Assembly (NCBI GenBank): GCA_964522525.1
Contig: CAZFWG010000002.1
Location: 1 to 64,000 of the forward strand
Direction of reading: 5' to 3'
From: CAYUYV01 sp964522525
GTDB lineage: Bacteria > Pseudomonadota > Alphaproteobacteria > JAJFIK01
Length of the DNA stretch: 64,000 bases
This document shows positions 27,587-36,732 of this stretch, piece by piece; position 1 is the first letter of the stretch; each line of letters opens with the position of its first letter. The notes under the pieces were generated by a model that saw nothing but the letters and a program-made list of their open reading frames with translations, made no database searches and was not told where the DNA came from. The translations under genes and the position numbers were made by a program.

Positions 27587-28146
27587 CCCACTCCAACCTT
27601 GTCTCAACGGGGCGCGGCAGATCCGAATGCCGGCCCATCCTTCAACCGTCACCCCCAACCCATGGTCCGGGCATAATTCATGCCAGGAAACGATCGGGCG
27701 ACGCCGCGACCTCCCATGGGGCAGGGCCAAGGAATGTCTTCCGTGTCGGCCCATCCCGGGCTTTCCCACGATCACTCAGTGTAACAGGCTGTTGGCCAAC
27801 AACAATGAGGGGTCTGGAGTATCGGCCAAAGGGGGCTTTCAAATCATGCCGAAGCCGACAAACCAACGAACAAGGGCCCGCCCGCAATGGCGAAAACCGT
27901 GGGGTCACGCCATGGCGTTTGTGAGGCGTGCAGGCAGCCCCGCAAGACCGACGACACCTTGAGGCCGAAGAGACGGGAGAGCGACTTGCGCGGCCAAGCC
28001 GCGTCCCGACAGACCGCCACAGCTGCCTGTGATCATGCCGGCGTCAACGCGTGTGGACACCCCGATATGCGCATTGTTTTACGCTCGGAGGTCAGGTAGA
28101 CACCCAGTCGTCCTTTGATTTTCCCTAGCCAGTCGGGAGTTCGCGA
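27587..28146. other. Intergenic region between Wza-like gene and galU
   Basis: 560 bases with no supportable gene; it must carry divergent promoters. A perfect 12-base palindrome TGTTGGCCAACA lies at 27790-27801, a candidate operator. GGGAG before galU is the ribosome site. Confidence 0.5.
27790..27801. promoter_or_regulatory. Perfect 12-bp palindrome, candidate operator
   Basis: TGTTGGCCAACA reads the same on both strands. It lies about 200 bases upstream of the Wza-like start and 345 bases upstream of galU, in the divergent promoter region. The binding protein is unknown. Confidence 0.25.
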
Positions 28147-29034
28147 ATGTCGTCCCAGGACGTTGCGCCGATCCGGAAACTTGTCCTGCCCGTTGCTGGC
28201 CTCGGCACGCGCGTTCTGCCAGCGACCAAGAGCATTCCGAAGGAAATGCTGCCCGTCGTCGATCGCCCGCTCATCGACTATGCGATCGAGGAGGCTCGTG
28301 CCGCCGGCATCGAAGAGTTCATCTTCGTGACCGGCCGGTCCAAGGAAGCCATCGCGGATTATTTCGACCATGCCTTTGAACTTGAAGAAACGCTGAGCAG
28401 TAAGAAAAAGACCAATCAGCTGGCCATGCTGGCCGATACGGTGCCCACCGCCGGGAACGCGATCTTCACCCGCCAGCAGCGCCCCTTGGGCCTTGGCCAT
28501 GCCATTTGGTGTGCGCGCAATATCGTGGGCAACGAGCCTTTCGCCATCAGCCTGCCGGACATGCTCCTGGACGCTACACCGTCCTGTCTGGCGCAAACGG
28601 TCGACGCCTATCATCGCTCGGGCGGTGCCAACATCATCGCCGTCGAAGAAGTCCCCCGCGAGCACACCAACCGGTACGGCATTGTCGATACGGGCGAGAC
28701 GAAAGACGGCTTGATTGAAGTCAAAGGCCTTGTCGAGAAACCCGCGCCGGAAGAAGCGCCCTCCAACCTGATGATCCTGGGGCGCTATATTCTCCGTCCC
28801 GAGATCTTCACCTATCTTGAGGATCAGGGGCCCGGCGCCGGCAATGAAATTCAGCTGACCGACAGTATGATCCGGATGATCGGCACGAGCCCGTTCTACG
28901 CGTTCAAATATGACGGAACGACCTACGATTGCGGCGACAAGCTGGGCTATCTGGAGGCCAACATCGCCATTGGTCTGAAGCACTCGGAACTGGGGGGCCA
29001 AGTCAAGACGCTCCTCAAACGCTTCTCCTGCTGA
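28147..29034 (+). CDS. galU: UTP-glucose-1-phosphate uridylyltransferase
   Basis: 295-residue nucleotidyltransferase of the GalU family. The N-terminal signature KLVLPVAGLGTRVLPATKSIPKEMLPVVDRPLIDY contains the G-x-G-T-R-x-L-P-x-T-K nucleotide loop. EFIFVTGRSKEAI, YHRSGGANIIAVEEVP and VEKPAPEEAPSNLMILGRYIL are standard for the family. It makes UDP-glucose for polysaccharide and lipopolysaccharide synthesis. GGGAG lies about 7 bases before ATG 28147. Together with ugd at 30203 it supplies UDP-glucuronate. Confidence 0.96.
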   Translation: MSSQDVAPIRKLVLPVAGLGTRVLPATKSIPKEMLPVVDRPLIDYAIEEARAAGIEEFIFVTGRSKEAIADYFDHAFELEETLSSKKKTNQLAMLADTVPTAGNAIFTRQQRPLGLGHAIWCARNIVGNEPFAISLPDMLLDATPSCLAQTVDAYHRSGGANIIAVEEVPREHTNRYGIVDTGETKDGLIEVKGLVEKPAPEEAPSNLMILGRYILRPEIFTYLEDQGPGAGNEIQLTDSMIRMIGTSPFYAFKYDGTTYDCGDKLGYLEANIAIGLKHSELGGQVKTLLKRFSC

Positions 29035-29078
29035 CGACCTGTTTTTCTCCCGCGCCGGCGATGGAGTGAAACGGAACC

Positions 29079-29969
29079 ATGGGCACCTTCACCCTTTACG
29101 GCATTTATTGGCTGGCTGATCTGTTTTTGAATTTCGCGGCCCATGGTTTCGTTGCGGCGCTTTTGGCCGCGCTGCTTGCGTTCCGGGGCAAGGCCCCGAA
29201 GCTCGGCACCGTCTTTCTGGCCGGCGCCTGTGTCGCCGGGGTTTGGACCGTCATTTCCCTTCTGGAACCCGCCCCCACCGGTGCCAGCGAGACCCCGACC
29301 GGCCAGCGGATGCGCCTCCTGTCGTTCAACATTCTGGACGGACACGGCAATGGCGAGGCGAAAGCCGCCTTCATTCGGGCCACGGAACCGGACGTGGTTT
29401 TTCTCCAGGAATCCCGTCGGCTTTCCCGCAGCGGCCTGAAGGAAGCCCTGAGTGCCCTCTACCCCTATCGGGCAACGCTCAAGCCTTACAGCTTGCGCAT
29501 CTATGCGCGCTATCCCCTCTCCCGGCCCGTTCCGGTCGTCGACGCCAGCCCCGGCATCCGGGGCTTTCGGGTGACGATGGAGGCCGAAAGGCAAGCCGTC
29601 ACGCTCGTCAATGTTCAGGTCACCCGGCCCGGCGATTTCCGGAAATTCCGCCGCCGGCAGACCGAATACCGGCAAATCGCCCAGGCGATCCGGGATCTGG
29701 AAGGACCGGTGATTGTCGCGGGCGATTTCAACGCCAGCCATTTTTCACTGGCGTTTCAACGGTTTCTGCGCCGGGCCGCGCTGCGCAGCATCCATCCCGG
29801 CTGGTGGGCCTGGGACACGACCTGGCCGGCCTTTCTGCCCGCGTTCGGGCTCCAGATTGACCATGTGCTGTTCCGGGGTCCCCTCCGTCCCCTCGATCAG
29901 CGCAGCGGCCCCTCCCACGGCTCCAATCATAGACCTTTGGTTGTTGATCTGGATCTGAGGGCGCTCTGA
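29079..29969 (+). CDS. Endonuclease/exonuclease/phosphatase (EEP)-fold membrane-anchored protein
   Basis: 296-residue protein. Two to three hydrophobic segments fill residues 1-65 (YGIYWLADLFLNFAAHGFVAALLAALLAF and a second TM), then an EEP domain follows from RLLSFNILDGHG. EEP motifs present are PDVVFLQES (metal-binding Glu), VIVAGDFNAS (Asp-Asn), QIDHVLFRG (Asp-His) and GSNHRPLVVDL (catalytic His). These enzymes cleave phosphoester bonds in nucleic acids or phospholipids, and the membrane anchor with an outward domain suggests a lipid or envelope substrate. It lies between galU and ugd, 44 bases after galU. Confidence 0.85.
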   Translation: MGTFTLYGIYWLADLFLNFAAHGFVAALLAALLAFRGKAPKLGTVFLAGACVAGVWTVISLLEPAPTGASETPTGQRMRLLSFNILDGHGNGEAKAAFIRATEPDVVFLQESRRLSRSGLKEALSALYPYRATLKPYSLRIYARYPLSRPVPVVDASPGIRGFRVTMEAERQAVTLVNVQVTRPGDFRKFRRRQTEYRQIAQAIRDLEGPVIVAGDFNASHFSLAFQRFLRRAALRSIHPGWWAWDTTWPAFLPAFGLQIDHVLFRGPLRPLDQRSGPSHGSNHRPLVVDLDLRAL

Positions 29970-30202
29970 TCCTGTCAAGGGCCCCGGACGCAGATATTGA
30001 CAGGAACCGTGCGGGCGATATGCAGGGGAATGAAGATTGCACTCCTTCTGTCATCTCGGGCAGGAAAGGCATCACCCCGGCGTTCCATGGTTTGGAGCAG
30101 TCTTTCCAAGACTTCCCCCATGATACGCTGCTGTCCGGCGCGCTTGGTGGTCTCCAAACGCCTTGAGAACCGGCACCCGTACCCCAGAACGAAAGAGACG
30201 AT

Positions 30203-31528
30203 ATGCGCGTTGCGATGATAGGCACCGGTTATGTGGGTTTGGTCTCAGGAGCCTGCTTTTCCGATTTCGGCCACGAAGTGACCTGCGTTGACACAAATGA
30301 AGAAAAGATCGCCAAGCTCAGGGCCGGCATCATCCCGATCTATGAACCGGGTCTCGAAGCCCTCGTCAGCGACAATGTGAAAGCCGGCCGGTTGTCCTTT
30401 TCGACCAATCTCGCCGAGGCCGTGCCGGGAGCCGATGCCGTGTTCATCGCCGTGGGCACCCCGAGCCGCCGGGGCGACGGCTTTGCCGATTTGTCCTATG
30501 TGTTCGCCGCCGCCAAGGAAATCGCCAGCGCCCTTGAGGGCTATACGGTCGTGGTCAACAAATCGACCGTGCCCGTGGGCACCGGGCAGAAGGTTCACGA
30601 CATCATCTCCGAACACCGTCCGGATGCAGATTTCGACGTGGCGTCCAATCCGGAATTCCTGCGCGAGGGTTCCGCGATCGAGGATTTCATGCGCCCCGAC
30701 CGGGTGGTCGTGGGCACCGACAGCGATCGGGCACGCGCGGTGATCCGGGAGCTCTACCGGGCGCTCTATCTGCGGGAAACGCCCATCCTGTTCACGACCC
30801 GGGAAACGTCCGAACTCATCAAATATGCCGCCAACGCCTATCTCGCCACGAAGATCACCTTCATCAACGAGATGTCGGATCTGTGCGAAAAAGTGGGCGC
30901 GGACATCAAGGATGTGAGCCGGGGCATCGGGCTTGACGGACGCATTGGCCGCAAATTCCTCCATGCCGGGCCCGGTTTCGGGGGCTCCTGCTTTCCCAAG
31001 GATACGCTCGCTCTCGTTCAGACGGCACGGGAATCCGGCTCCCCGACCCGGATCGTCGAATCCGTGATCGACGTGAACGACCACCGCAAAAGACGCATGG
31101 CCCAGAAAGTTATCGCCGCCTGCGGCGGGTCCGTCCGGGACAAGACCATTGCCGTCCTCGGCTTGACCTTCAAGCCCAACACGGACGATATGCGCGAAGC
31201 GCCCAGCCTCGACGTCATTCCCGTCCTGCAGGAAAACGGCGCCCGGATCCGCGCGTTCGACCCGGAGGGCATGGAGGAGGCCCGCAAGCATTTCGAGGAC
31301 ATCGAATATTGCAAGGACGCCTATGACACCATCCGCGAAAGCGATGCCGTCACCATTTTGACGGAATGGAACGAGTTTCGCGCGCTGGATCTGGCGCGGG
31401 TCAAGCAATTATTGCGCAGGTCGACCATGGTCGACCTGCGCAACATCTACGACCCGGAAGACATGCGGCGCCTCGGCATCGACTATCACTGTGTGGGCCG
31501 GCCCTATCTTCCGCTAACGGACGAATAG
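30203..31528 (+). CDS. ugd: UDP-glucose 6-dehydrogenase
   Basis: 441-residue enzyme oxidising UDP-glucose to UDP-glucuronate with two NAD+. The N-terminal Rossmann motif is MIGTGYVGLVSGACFSDFGH. Further motifs are FDVASNPEFLREGSAIEDF, YAANAYLATKITFINE and the catalytic Cys in GPGFGGSCFPKDT. The C-terminal UDP-binding domain has LGLTFKPNTDDMREAPS. It follows the EEP gene by about 230 bases, so it may have its own promoter. It is convergent with the Wzz/BY-kinase gene, consistent with a role in exopolysaccharide precursor supply. Confidence 0.96.
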   Translation: MRVAMIGTGYVGLVSGACFSDFGHEVTCVDTNEEKIAKLRAGIIPIYEPGLEALVSDNVKAGRLSFSTNLAEAVPGADAVFIAVGTPSRRGDGFADLSYVFAAAKEIASALEGYTVVVNKSTVPVGTGQKVHDIISEHRPDADFDVASNPEFLREGSAIEDFMRPDRVVVGTDSDRARAVIRELYRALYLRETPILFTTRETSELIKYAANAYLATKITFINEMSDLCEKVGADIKDVSRGIGLDGRIGRKFLHAGPGFGGSCFPKDTLALVQTARESGSPTRIVESVIDVNDHRKRRMAQKVIAACGGSVRDKTIAVLGLTFKPNTDDMREAPSLDVIPVLQENGARIRAFDPEGMEEARKHFEDIEYCKDAYDTIRESDAVTILTEWNEFRALDLARVKQLLRRSTMVDLRNIYDPEDMRRLGIDYHCVGRPYLPLTDE

Positions 31529-31567
31529 AAGCCTGCAGGACCCTCGCCGACGGGACCACCGCGGGAC

Positions 31568-33721
31568 TTACGTCGAATAATACCGCCGGTAGGTCTTGTA
31601 TTTTTTGCGATCCTGGCCGTAGGCCGAGTGACGGCGCAGATGCGCGCGGGTCAGCACCGTGCCCACGACCGGCGCGCCCGCCTTCCTCAGTTCCGACAGC
31701 GCATCCCGCACGGCTTCCCGGGGCGTGTGCTCCCAGCGCACGGCAAAGACCAGCTTATCCAGCAGACGGACGATCTGCTTCGTGTCATTGACCGGGAGAA
31801 CAGGCGCCGTGTCGAGGATGATCAGGTCGTAGGTATCGCGGAGCTGATCAAGCAGCGTGGTCATCCGTCTGGAATTGAGCAGGTCCGGAGGATTGATCGC
31901 CTTTTGGGCCACGGCAAGAATGTCGAGATCGGTAAGGTCATCCCGACGGATCGCGGTCTCCAGGGCACAGTCCTCCGACAGATGCTCCACGAGGCCCACC
32001 GTCGGCGTGCCGAACCCCAGCAGTTTGGTCACGCTCGGATGGCGCAGATCCGCATCGATCAGAATGGTCTTCTGCCCGCGCTTGGCGGCAATCCGCGCGG
32101 CACTCGTCGCCAGGGTCGTCTTGCCTTCGGCGGGCAACGCCGATGTCAGACCAATGACTTTCGGCGGATTGTCCACATCCGACATTTTGAGGGCGGTCAG
32201 AAAGCCGCGCACGGATTCCGAATAGGCGGAAAGCGGCTTCTCAACCGCAAGGTCGAGGGGGTTGCCGCCGGCGCGCTTCACCTTGGCCGCCACTTCCGCA
32301 ACGACGGCCAGATTGGGCAGCCCGACGCTCCGCTCCAGATCTTCGGGACGACCGAACCCGTTGTCGATGTGCTCGGCCGCGAAGGCCAGGAGCAGACCCG
32401 TGATCAACGCCGTGGGCGCCATGATCATCAGGATCATCCCCGCCGGGGGAAAGCTCGGCCGCGACGGCACGGGCGCCGTGGACAGGACCCGAACGTCAAG
32501 CGATTGCCCCGCCGCTTCTTTCTGACGCTCGTTCAGTTGAGCCCGATAGGTTTCATAGAGCTGCCGGCTTGAGAGAGCCGTGTGTTCCAGTTCCAGGAGG
32601 CGGATCGCAATGGCACGAGTATCATCCGCCTGCGCCCCATTGCCATTCTGGACCGGCGCGGGCGTCGCTCCATTGCCGTTGGCCTCCGCCTTAATCTTGG
32701 CGTCGATGGTGCGCAACTGGGCCTGCAACTCGATGACGCGGGCATCTTCCGCGCCGAATTCCTGGATCAGTTGGGTCTCGCGCGCCTGAAGCACCGCCTG
32801 GTGTTGGCGAAAGGCCTCGATGATCGGATTGGCACCGTTCTCTGCTTGAGGAGCGCTGGGCCCCTCACTCCCTTCGCCCTGGTCAGGACTCTGGCTTGCC
32901 TCTTCCGAGGCCGCATCGGCGGGCGCCTCCGCTTGGAGGGTCCCGGGCCGGTCCAGTCCCTGGGCGCGTTTATAGGCGGCGAGCGCCTGCTCCGCCTCCA
33001 GCACTTGGGCGCCGAGATCGCGCAACCGTGCCGACAGCCATGCCGTTTCCTGACGGGTTGCTTCAAACCGCGATTCCAGTTGGTAGGTCGCGTATTTCTC
33101 GGCAACGGCATTGGCAATGCGGGCCGCCAGTGCCGGATCCTCGGAGACAAACCCGATTTCAATGGCCGTCGACCGGCCCCGCACACGGACGATCAAACCG
33201 TCGAGAAAACGATTGATCTGCGTTTCCAAATCCTCGGTGCGCGGCTGCGCCACCGGTCCTTGCGGCGCGGGGGTGCGCAGCAGGCGGGTCGGGTTCAGCC
33301 GGGAGATCCAGGAGGGTGCGGGCGGCGGCGGATTGAACGTCGTATCATTGGCAAGATCCAGTGTACGGATCACCTGCTCCGCCAAATAACGGGAGCGGAT
33401 GATCTGGACCTGATTCTCGATCAGCGATGCATCGACCGGGGCGCCCCCTGGCGCGGGATCGCCGTCCCCCGCCCGCTCCTCCCGCGGATCGACCAGAACC
33501 AGGGCCACGGACGTGTAGTAGGGCGTCATCTGAACCAGAACGAGCCCCGTCAGAAGCAGCAGCGTGACTGTCGTACCGAGCACCACGGCCCAGCGCACAC
33601 GGATAGCATGTAGAAACGCGGCCAGGATCGAGGTCTTCGGTTGAGACAAGGCAACCGCATCACCCAGAGGGCGACGAAAGGGGACGGACGCGTTCGGAAC
33701 AGGGGGATGCGGTTTGTTCAT
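31568..33721 (-). CDS. Polysaccharide co-polymerase with C-terminal tyrosine autokinase (Wzz/BY-kinase)
   Basis: 717-residue inner-membrane protein. TM1 is at about residues 43-65, a long periplasmic Wzz/GNVR domain with coiled coils follows (about 70-425), and TM2 is at about 428-452. The cytoplasmic BY-kinase domain has Walker A SALPAEGKTTLATS, Walker A' ILIDADLRHPS and Walker B LIILDTAPV. A C-terminal Tyr cluster (YGQDRKKYKTYRRYYST, five Tyr) is the usual autophosphorylation site. It controls chain length and export together with the Wza-like protein. A Gln/Gly/Ala-rich, low-complexity insert lies near residues 260-300 of the periplasmic domain. Confidence 0.93.
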   Translation of the reverse strand: MNKPHPPVPNASVPFRRPLGDAVALSQPKTSILAAFLHAIRVRWAVVLGTTVTLLLLTGLVLVQMTPYYTSVALVLVDPREERAGDGDPAPGGAPVDASLIENQVQIIRSRYLAEQVIRTLDLANDTTFNPPPPAPSWISRLNPTRLLRTPAPQGPVAQPRTEDLETQINRFLDGLIVRVRGRSTAIEIGFVSEDPALAARIANAVAEKYATYQLESRFEATRQETAWLSARLRDLGAQVLEAEQALAAYKRAQGLDRPGTLQAEAPADAASEEASQSPDQGEGSEGPSAPQAENGANPIIEAFRQHQAVLQARETQLIQEFGAEDARVIELQAQLRTIDAKIKAEANGNGATPAPVQNGNGAQADDTRAIAIRLLELEHTALSSRQLYETYRAQLNERQKEAAGQSLDVRVLSTAPVPSRPSFPPAGMILMIMAPTALITGLLLAFAAEHIDNGFGRPEDLERSVGLPNLAVVAEVAAKVKRAGGNPLDLAVEKPLSAYSESVRGFLTALKMSDVDNPPKVIGLTSALPAEGKTTLATSAARIAAKRGQKTILIDADLRHPSVTKLLGFGTPTVGLVEHLSEDCALETAIRRDDLTDLDILAVAQKAINPPDLLNSRRMTTLLDQLRDTYDLIILDTAPVLPVNDTKQIVRLLDKLVFAVRWEHTPREAVRDALSELRKAGAPVVGTVLTRAHLRRHSAYGQDRKKYKTYRRYYST

Positions 33722-34330
33722 ACTTCAATCTGTTCAGGGACTCACAACCGCAGGATTGAGCTTTCCTGCCACATGGTGCGTGAAATCAAACGATGTGCCG
33801 TTGGGGTTCACCGGGCGGTCATGATGATCCTGTGCGCTCTCCCCCTTTGAGCGTGTGACCATAGTCGGCGCCTTCCACACTCTCCGTAGAGGGCGGCGCG
33901 ACGGACCGATATTTCTCCAGGCCCTGTCATCGTCCAATTGGCGCAGCAGCGCAAGCAACATAAGAGATTATGAACCCACATTATTCGACGGAAAAAAGGC
34001 CATCCCCATGGTTCTAAAACGGCACAGGGAGGCCGGGCGGCTTCAGGGACACGCACGCATGGATTTCCGCCCCGGCAGGCGCGTGCCCTCGCGCCTTCCG
34101 CCATCGCGCCTTCCCCGCTCACGCCTGGGCCACGGCGGGAAGCCGCCCGATCGGCGAGACCCAGAAAATTTAGGGAAAACTCTCATCGATCTTTCCACAA
34201 GTATCCATCAATCTTGGCACAAGTGCTCCTCAATCTTGATGGAAGTAATTCTAAAAGGCCCCTCCCTGATTTAGCGCCGATCTAAGGCGCATCATCAATA
34301 TTCACGACATCACACTGGGGGGATGTCGTG
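33722..34330. other. Long intergenic region between BY-kinase and BTLCP genes
   Basis: 609 bases. Short open frames here are unlike any family and have poor start signals, so I call no gene. It contains a tandem 11-base repeat TCGCGCCTTCC (34090-34100 and 34104-34114) and three degenerate 22-23-base repeats at 34184-34251. Promoters of both divergent genes must lie here. The part from 33722 to 34000 is relatively AT-rich. Confidence 0.6.
34184..34251. promoter_or_regulatory. Three tandem 22-23-bp repeats, candidate operator array
   Basis: The units start at 34184, 34206 and 34229. Each has the form TC(A/G)ATCTT-N4-(C/G)AAGT: TCGATCTTtccaCAAGT, TCAATCTTggcaCAAGT, TCAATCTTgatgGAAGT. The middle unit has the dyad CTTG-gca-CAAG. 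The spacing of about two helical turns puts copies on one face of the DNA. The array ends 80 bases before the BTLCP gene, suggesting binding of a regulator. Confidence 0.55.
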
Positions 34331-34987
34331 ATGAAACGTGTATTCTACAGCGTCTGCTTGTCGGTCGCGGCCCTGAGTCTGTCCGGCTGCATCGGTTTTC
34401 CATTGCCCAAGAGCTCCAATCTGCAGGTGAGCCACGAATACCGGCCGCCACGGGGTCTGGTTGCCTTCTGCCAGGCGGAGGCGAGTCGATGCTTCGGTCC
34501 GGAGGCCCTCGAGACGGCCCCTTCCGCGATCCCGTCCGGGCGGCCGATGGTGTTGAGCCCGGCCCGCATGCTGGAGCTCGCTCATGTCAATGCCGAGATC
34601 AATCAACGGATCGCGCCACGCAGCGACATGGAAGCCTTCGGCAAGATTGATCACTGGACAGATCAAACAGCGGAAGGCGACTGCGACGACTATGTCATGA
34701 CCAAGCGCGCCGAACTCCTGGGCCGGGGCTGGCCCCAAAGCGCCCTGCTCATCGTGCTCGCCGATACCGAACAAGGGGAACGGCATGTCGTCCTGATGGC
34801 GGTTACCAACCGGGGCGATTTCATCCTCGACAACCGTTTCGATGAGGTCGTGCCCTGGGAAGATCTGCCCTATCACTGGATCGCCCGCCAGGCACCCGGT
34901 GACCTCTTGCGCTGGCACCGGGTGAAGCCGACGCGGCGGCGCAACATCGACCGGGAGGCCATAAGGCTGGCGCGCCGCTTTCCATGA
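34331..34987 (+). CDS. BTLCP-family transglutaminase-like cysteine protease, lipoprotein
   Basis: 218-residue protein with a lipoprotein signal (MKRVFYSVCLSVAALSLSGC, lipid Cys 20). The BTLCP (bacterial transglutaminase-like cysteine protease) domain shows C118 in EGDCDDYVMTKR, H152 in GERHVVLM and D167 in FILDNRF as the catalytic triad. LapG-type members cleave surface adhesins in answer to c-di-GMP; others have unknown targets. ATG 34331 follows GTG 34328; GGGGGG at 34316-34321 fits the ATG. It sits beyond an array of repeats that may control it. Confidence 0.88.
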   Translation: MKRVFYSVCLSVAALSLSGCIGFPLPKSSNLQVSHEYRPPRGLVAFCQAEASRCFGPEALETAPSAIPSGRPMVLSPARMLELAHVNAEINQRIAPRSDMEAFGKIDHWTDQTAEGDCDDYVMTKRAELLGRGWPQSALLIVLADTEQGERHVVLMAVTNRGDFILDNRFDEVVPWEDLPYHWIARQAPGDLLRWHRVKPTRRRNIDREAIRLARRFP

Positions 34988-35026
34988 CACGCGCAAGACC
35001 CGTCGGCGCGAGCGTCAGCCGGGCGT

Positions 35027-36097
35027 TCACGCCGGCCTTGCCCGATAGGCATAGTGCATGCCGGCGCGGATGGCCTCGGGCAGATCGGGCCGCCGCGACC
35101 TTGGAATGAGGAAAGTGGCGATCGCAAAGAGATCGGCAAAGATCCGGTGGCTTTCGGCGGTACGGCGCAAATAGTCCTGACCCGAACTGCCGCCGGTCCC
35201 GATCTTGTGCCCGATCATGCGCACGGCCATGAGGGCGTGGCGATGGCGCCACGTGGCCATGGCCTCGTCAATATCCATCAGGGTCGAAAGCACCTTGAAG
35301 GGTACCTGCAGGATCGGCTCATCCCGATACAGATTGATGAACAGCGCCGCCTGCAGGGCCGGGCGTGTCAGGCTCCATCCCTCCCCGGGGGCATCCCTGC
35401 TCTCATCCATGATGGCGCCCAGGGCGTTGCGGGATTTCACGATGGAGGCCCGCTGGCGCGCGCGCTCCTCCTCCGCAAGGCTCGGATGGTTTTCGATCAC
35501 GGCAAGGTCGTCGGCCAGCATCGCGTCGAGGGCGGCCGTATAGGCGTGATGAAAGGCAAAGTCCCGGTCCGCCAGAAAAGGCGTGCGGGCAAGCCACCGA
35601 TCCAACATGTCCCGCAAGGAAGGACGTTCCTCCTGGACTGCAATCCGTGCCTGTTCCGTAGGCGTCAGGTCCTCCTCGAAACCGCCGGTCTTGAACGGCA
35701 GGCGCGCCTCTCGTGTGAGACCCAGGCGCATCTCGATGAGGCGGAACTGGGCGCTCTGGAAGCCCGAGGCCGGAACGAGCAGATCCCGGAATTCCAGAAA
35801 ATCCATCGGCGTCATGGTCTCCAGCACATCCACCTGATGGATCAAAAGGCGCATGACGGCAAGGATGCGCTCCAAGGCCGCCAGGGCCTGGGCCAGATGG
35901 GCCTCATCCATGACCGGATCATCGAAAACGTCCTCGATCAGATCGAGTTCCGTCAGGATCTGCTTGAACCACAGCTCATAGGTCTGATGGACGATGATGA
36001 ACAGCATCTCGTCATGGGCGGGCCGGCCGGCGCGCTGGCTCTCGGGCGTCTGCAGGCTGAGGAGCTTTTCCGTCTTGAGATAATCCGCATAGTTCAT
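35027..36097 (-). CDS. kynA: Tryptophan 2,3-dioxygenase
   Basis: 356-residue haem dioxygenase of the TDO family, which opens the indole ring of L-tryptophan to N-formylkynurenine. DEMLFIIVHQTYELWFKQILTELDLIED is the substrate and haem-pocket signature. The C-terminal RHRHALMAVRMIGHKIGTGGSSGQDYLR includes the haem-ligand His and the GTGGSSG substrate loop. It is longer than the common 280-residue bacterial enzyme because of inserted helices (about residues 130-200). GAGG lies 8 bases before ATG 36097. No kynureninase or formamidase gene is nearby. Confidence 0.93.
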   Translation of the reverse strand: MNYADYLKTEKLLSLQTPESQRAGRPAHDEMLFIIVHQTYELWFKQILTELDLIEDVFDDPVMDEAHLAQALAALERILAVMRLLIHQVDVLETMTPMDFLEFRDLLVPASGFQSAQFRLIEMRLGLTREARLPFKTGGFEEDLTPTEQARIAVQEERPSLRDMLDRWLARTPFLADRDFAFHHAYTAALDAMLADDLAVIENHPSLAEEERARQRASIVKSRNALGAIMDESRDAPGEGWSLTRPALQAALFINLYRDEPILQVPFKVLSTLMDIDEAMATWRHRHALMAVRMIGHKIGTGGSSGQDYLRRTAESHRIFADLFAIATFLIPRSRRPDLPEAIRAGMHYAYRARPA

Positions 36098-36183
36098 GGG
36101 CGGGACCTCGAAAGCATGGCGGGGAACCGGGAGACATCTCAGGTGGGAATCTTACTGCAATTCGCCGTGACGGACCATGATCC

Positions 36184-36717
36184 TCAAGGTGCGGGGCTTT
36201 TCACCGCCATGGGAATGCCGGAGACCATAAACTCCACATGGTCGGCAATGGCCGCGACCTGCTGGTTGAGCCGGCCCTGGGCATCGCGGAACCGGCGCCC
36301 CAGCGCGTTGTCGGGCACGAGGCCCAAACCCACCTCGTTGGAGACGAACAGGACGGTCCCCTGCCCCTCATCCAGAGCCGCCACCAGGCGCGAGGCTTCG
36401 TCCTCCGCATCAAGATCTTTCATGAGCAGATTGCTGAGCCATAAAGTGAGACAGTCGACGAGAATGACCGTCTCTGCCTGCCGTTCCACCCGCAGAAGCG
36501 CGACAAGATCGAGGGGCTCCTCGGCGGTTTCCCATCGCGGATCCCGGCTCTCCTGGTGCTTGGCGATGCGGTCCGCCATTTCGTCGTCAAAGGCCTGGGC
36601 CGTCGCCACATAGAGGTGCCGATCGGCTTCCAGGGCGAGACCCAGCTGTTCGGCACGGGAACTTTTCCCGGACCGGGCGCCGCCGAGGATCAGATGGATC
36701 GCTGCGTCTTTGACCAT
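36184..36717 (-). CDS. cobU: Adenosylcobinamide kinase / adenosylcobinamide-phosphate guanylyltransferase
   Basis: 177-residue CobU/CobP enzyme of the cobalamin nucleotide-loop assembly pathway. The P-loop is ILGGARSGKSS near residue 12. The guanylylated His is expected in ADRIAKHQESR. DCLTLWLSNLL and FVSNEVGLGLVPDNALGRRFRDAQGRLNQ are family signatures. It lies 15 bases downstream of the serine hydrolase gene and 86 bases upstream of kynA on the same strand. GAGGAG lies 6 bases before the ATG. No other cob gene and no cobalamin riboswitch is seen here. Confidence 0.94.
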   Translation of the reverse strand: MVKDAAIHLILGGARSGKSSRAEQLGLALEADRHLYVATAQAFDDEMADRIAKHQESRDPRWETAEEPLDLVALLRVERQAETVILVDCLTLWLSNLLMKDLDAEDEASRLVAALDEGQGTVLFVSNEVGLGLVPDNALGRRFRDAQGRLNQQVAAIADHVEFMVSGIPMAVKSPAP

Positions 36718-36732
36718 GGACGCTCCTCGGGC

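Noticed and set aside
34205..34230. Possible sigma-54 promoter (TTGGCAC...TGC)
   Set aside because: Only 7 bases lie between the GG and GC elements where 10 are needed; the sequence is better explained as part of the tandem repeats.
33855..34274. 139-codon open frame between the BY-kinase and BTLCP genes
   Set aside because: Arg/Pro-rich random-looking protein, no ribosome site, overlaps the tandem repeats.
36718..36732. Cobalamin riboswitch before cobU
   Set aside because: Only 15 bases separate cobU from the upstream gene; no space for the element.
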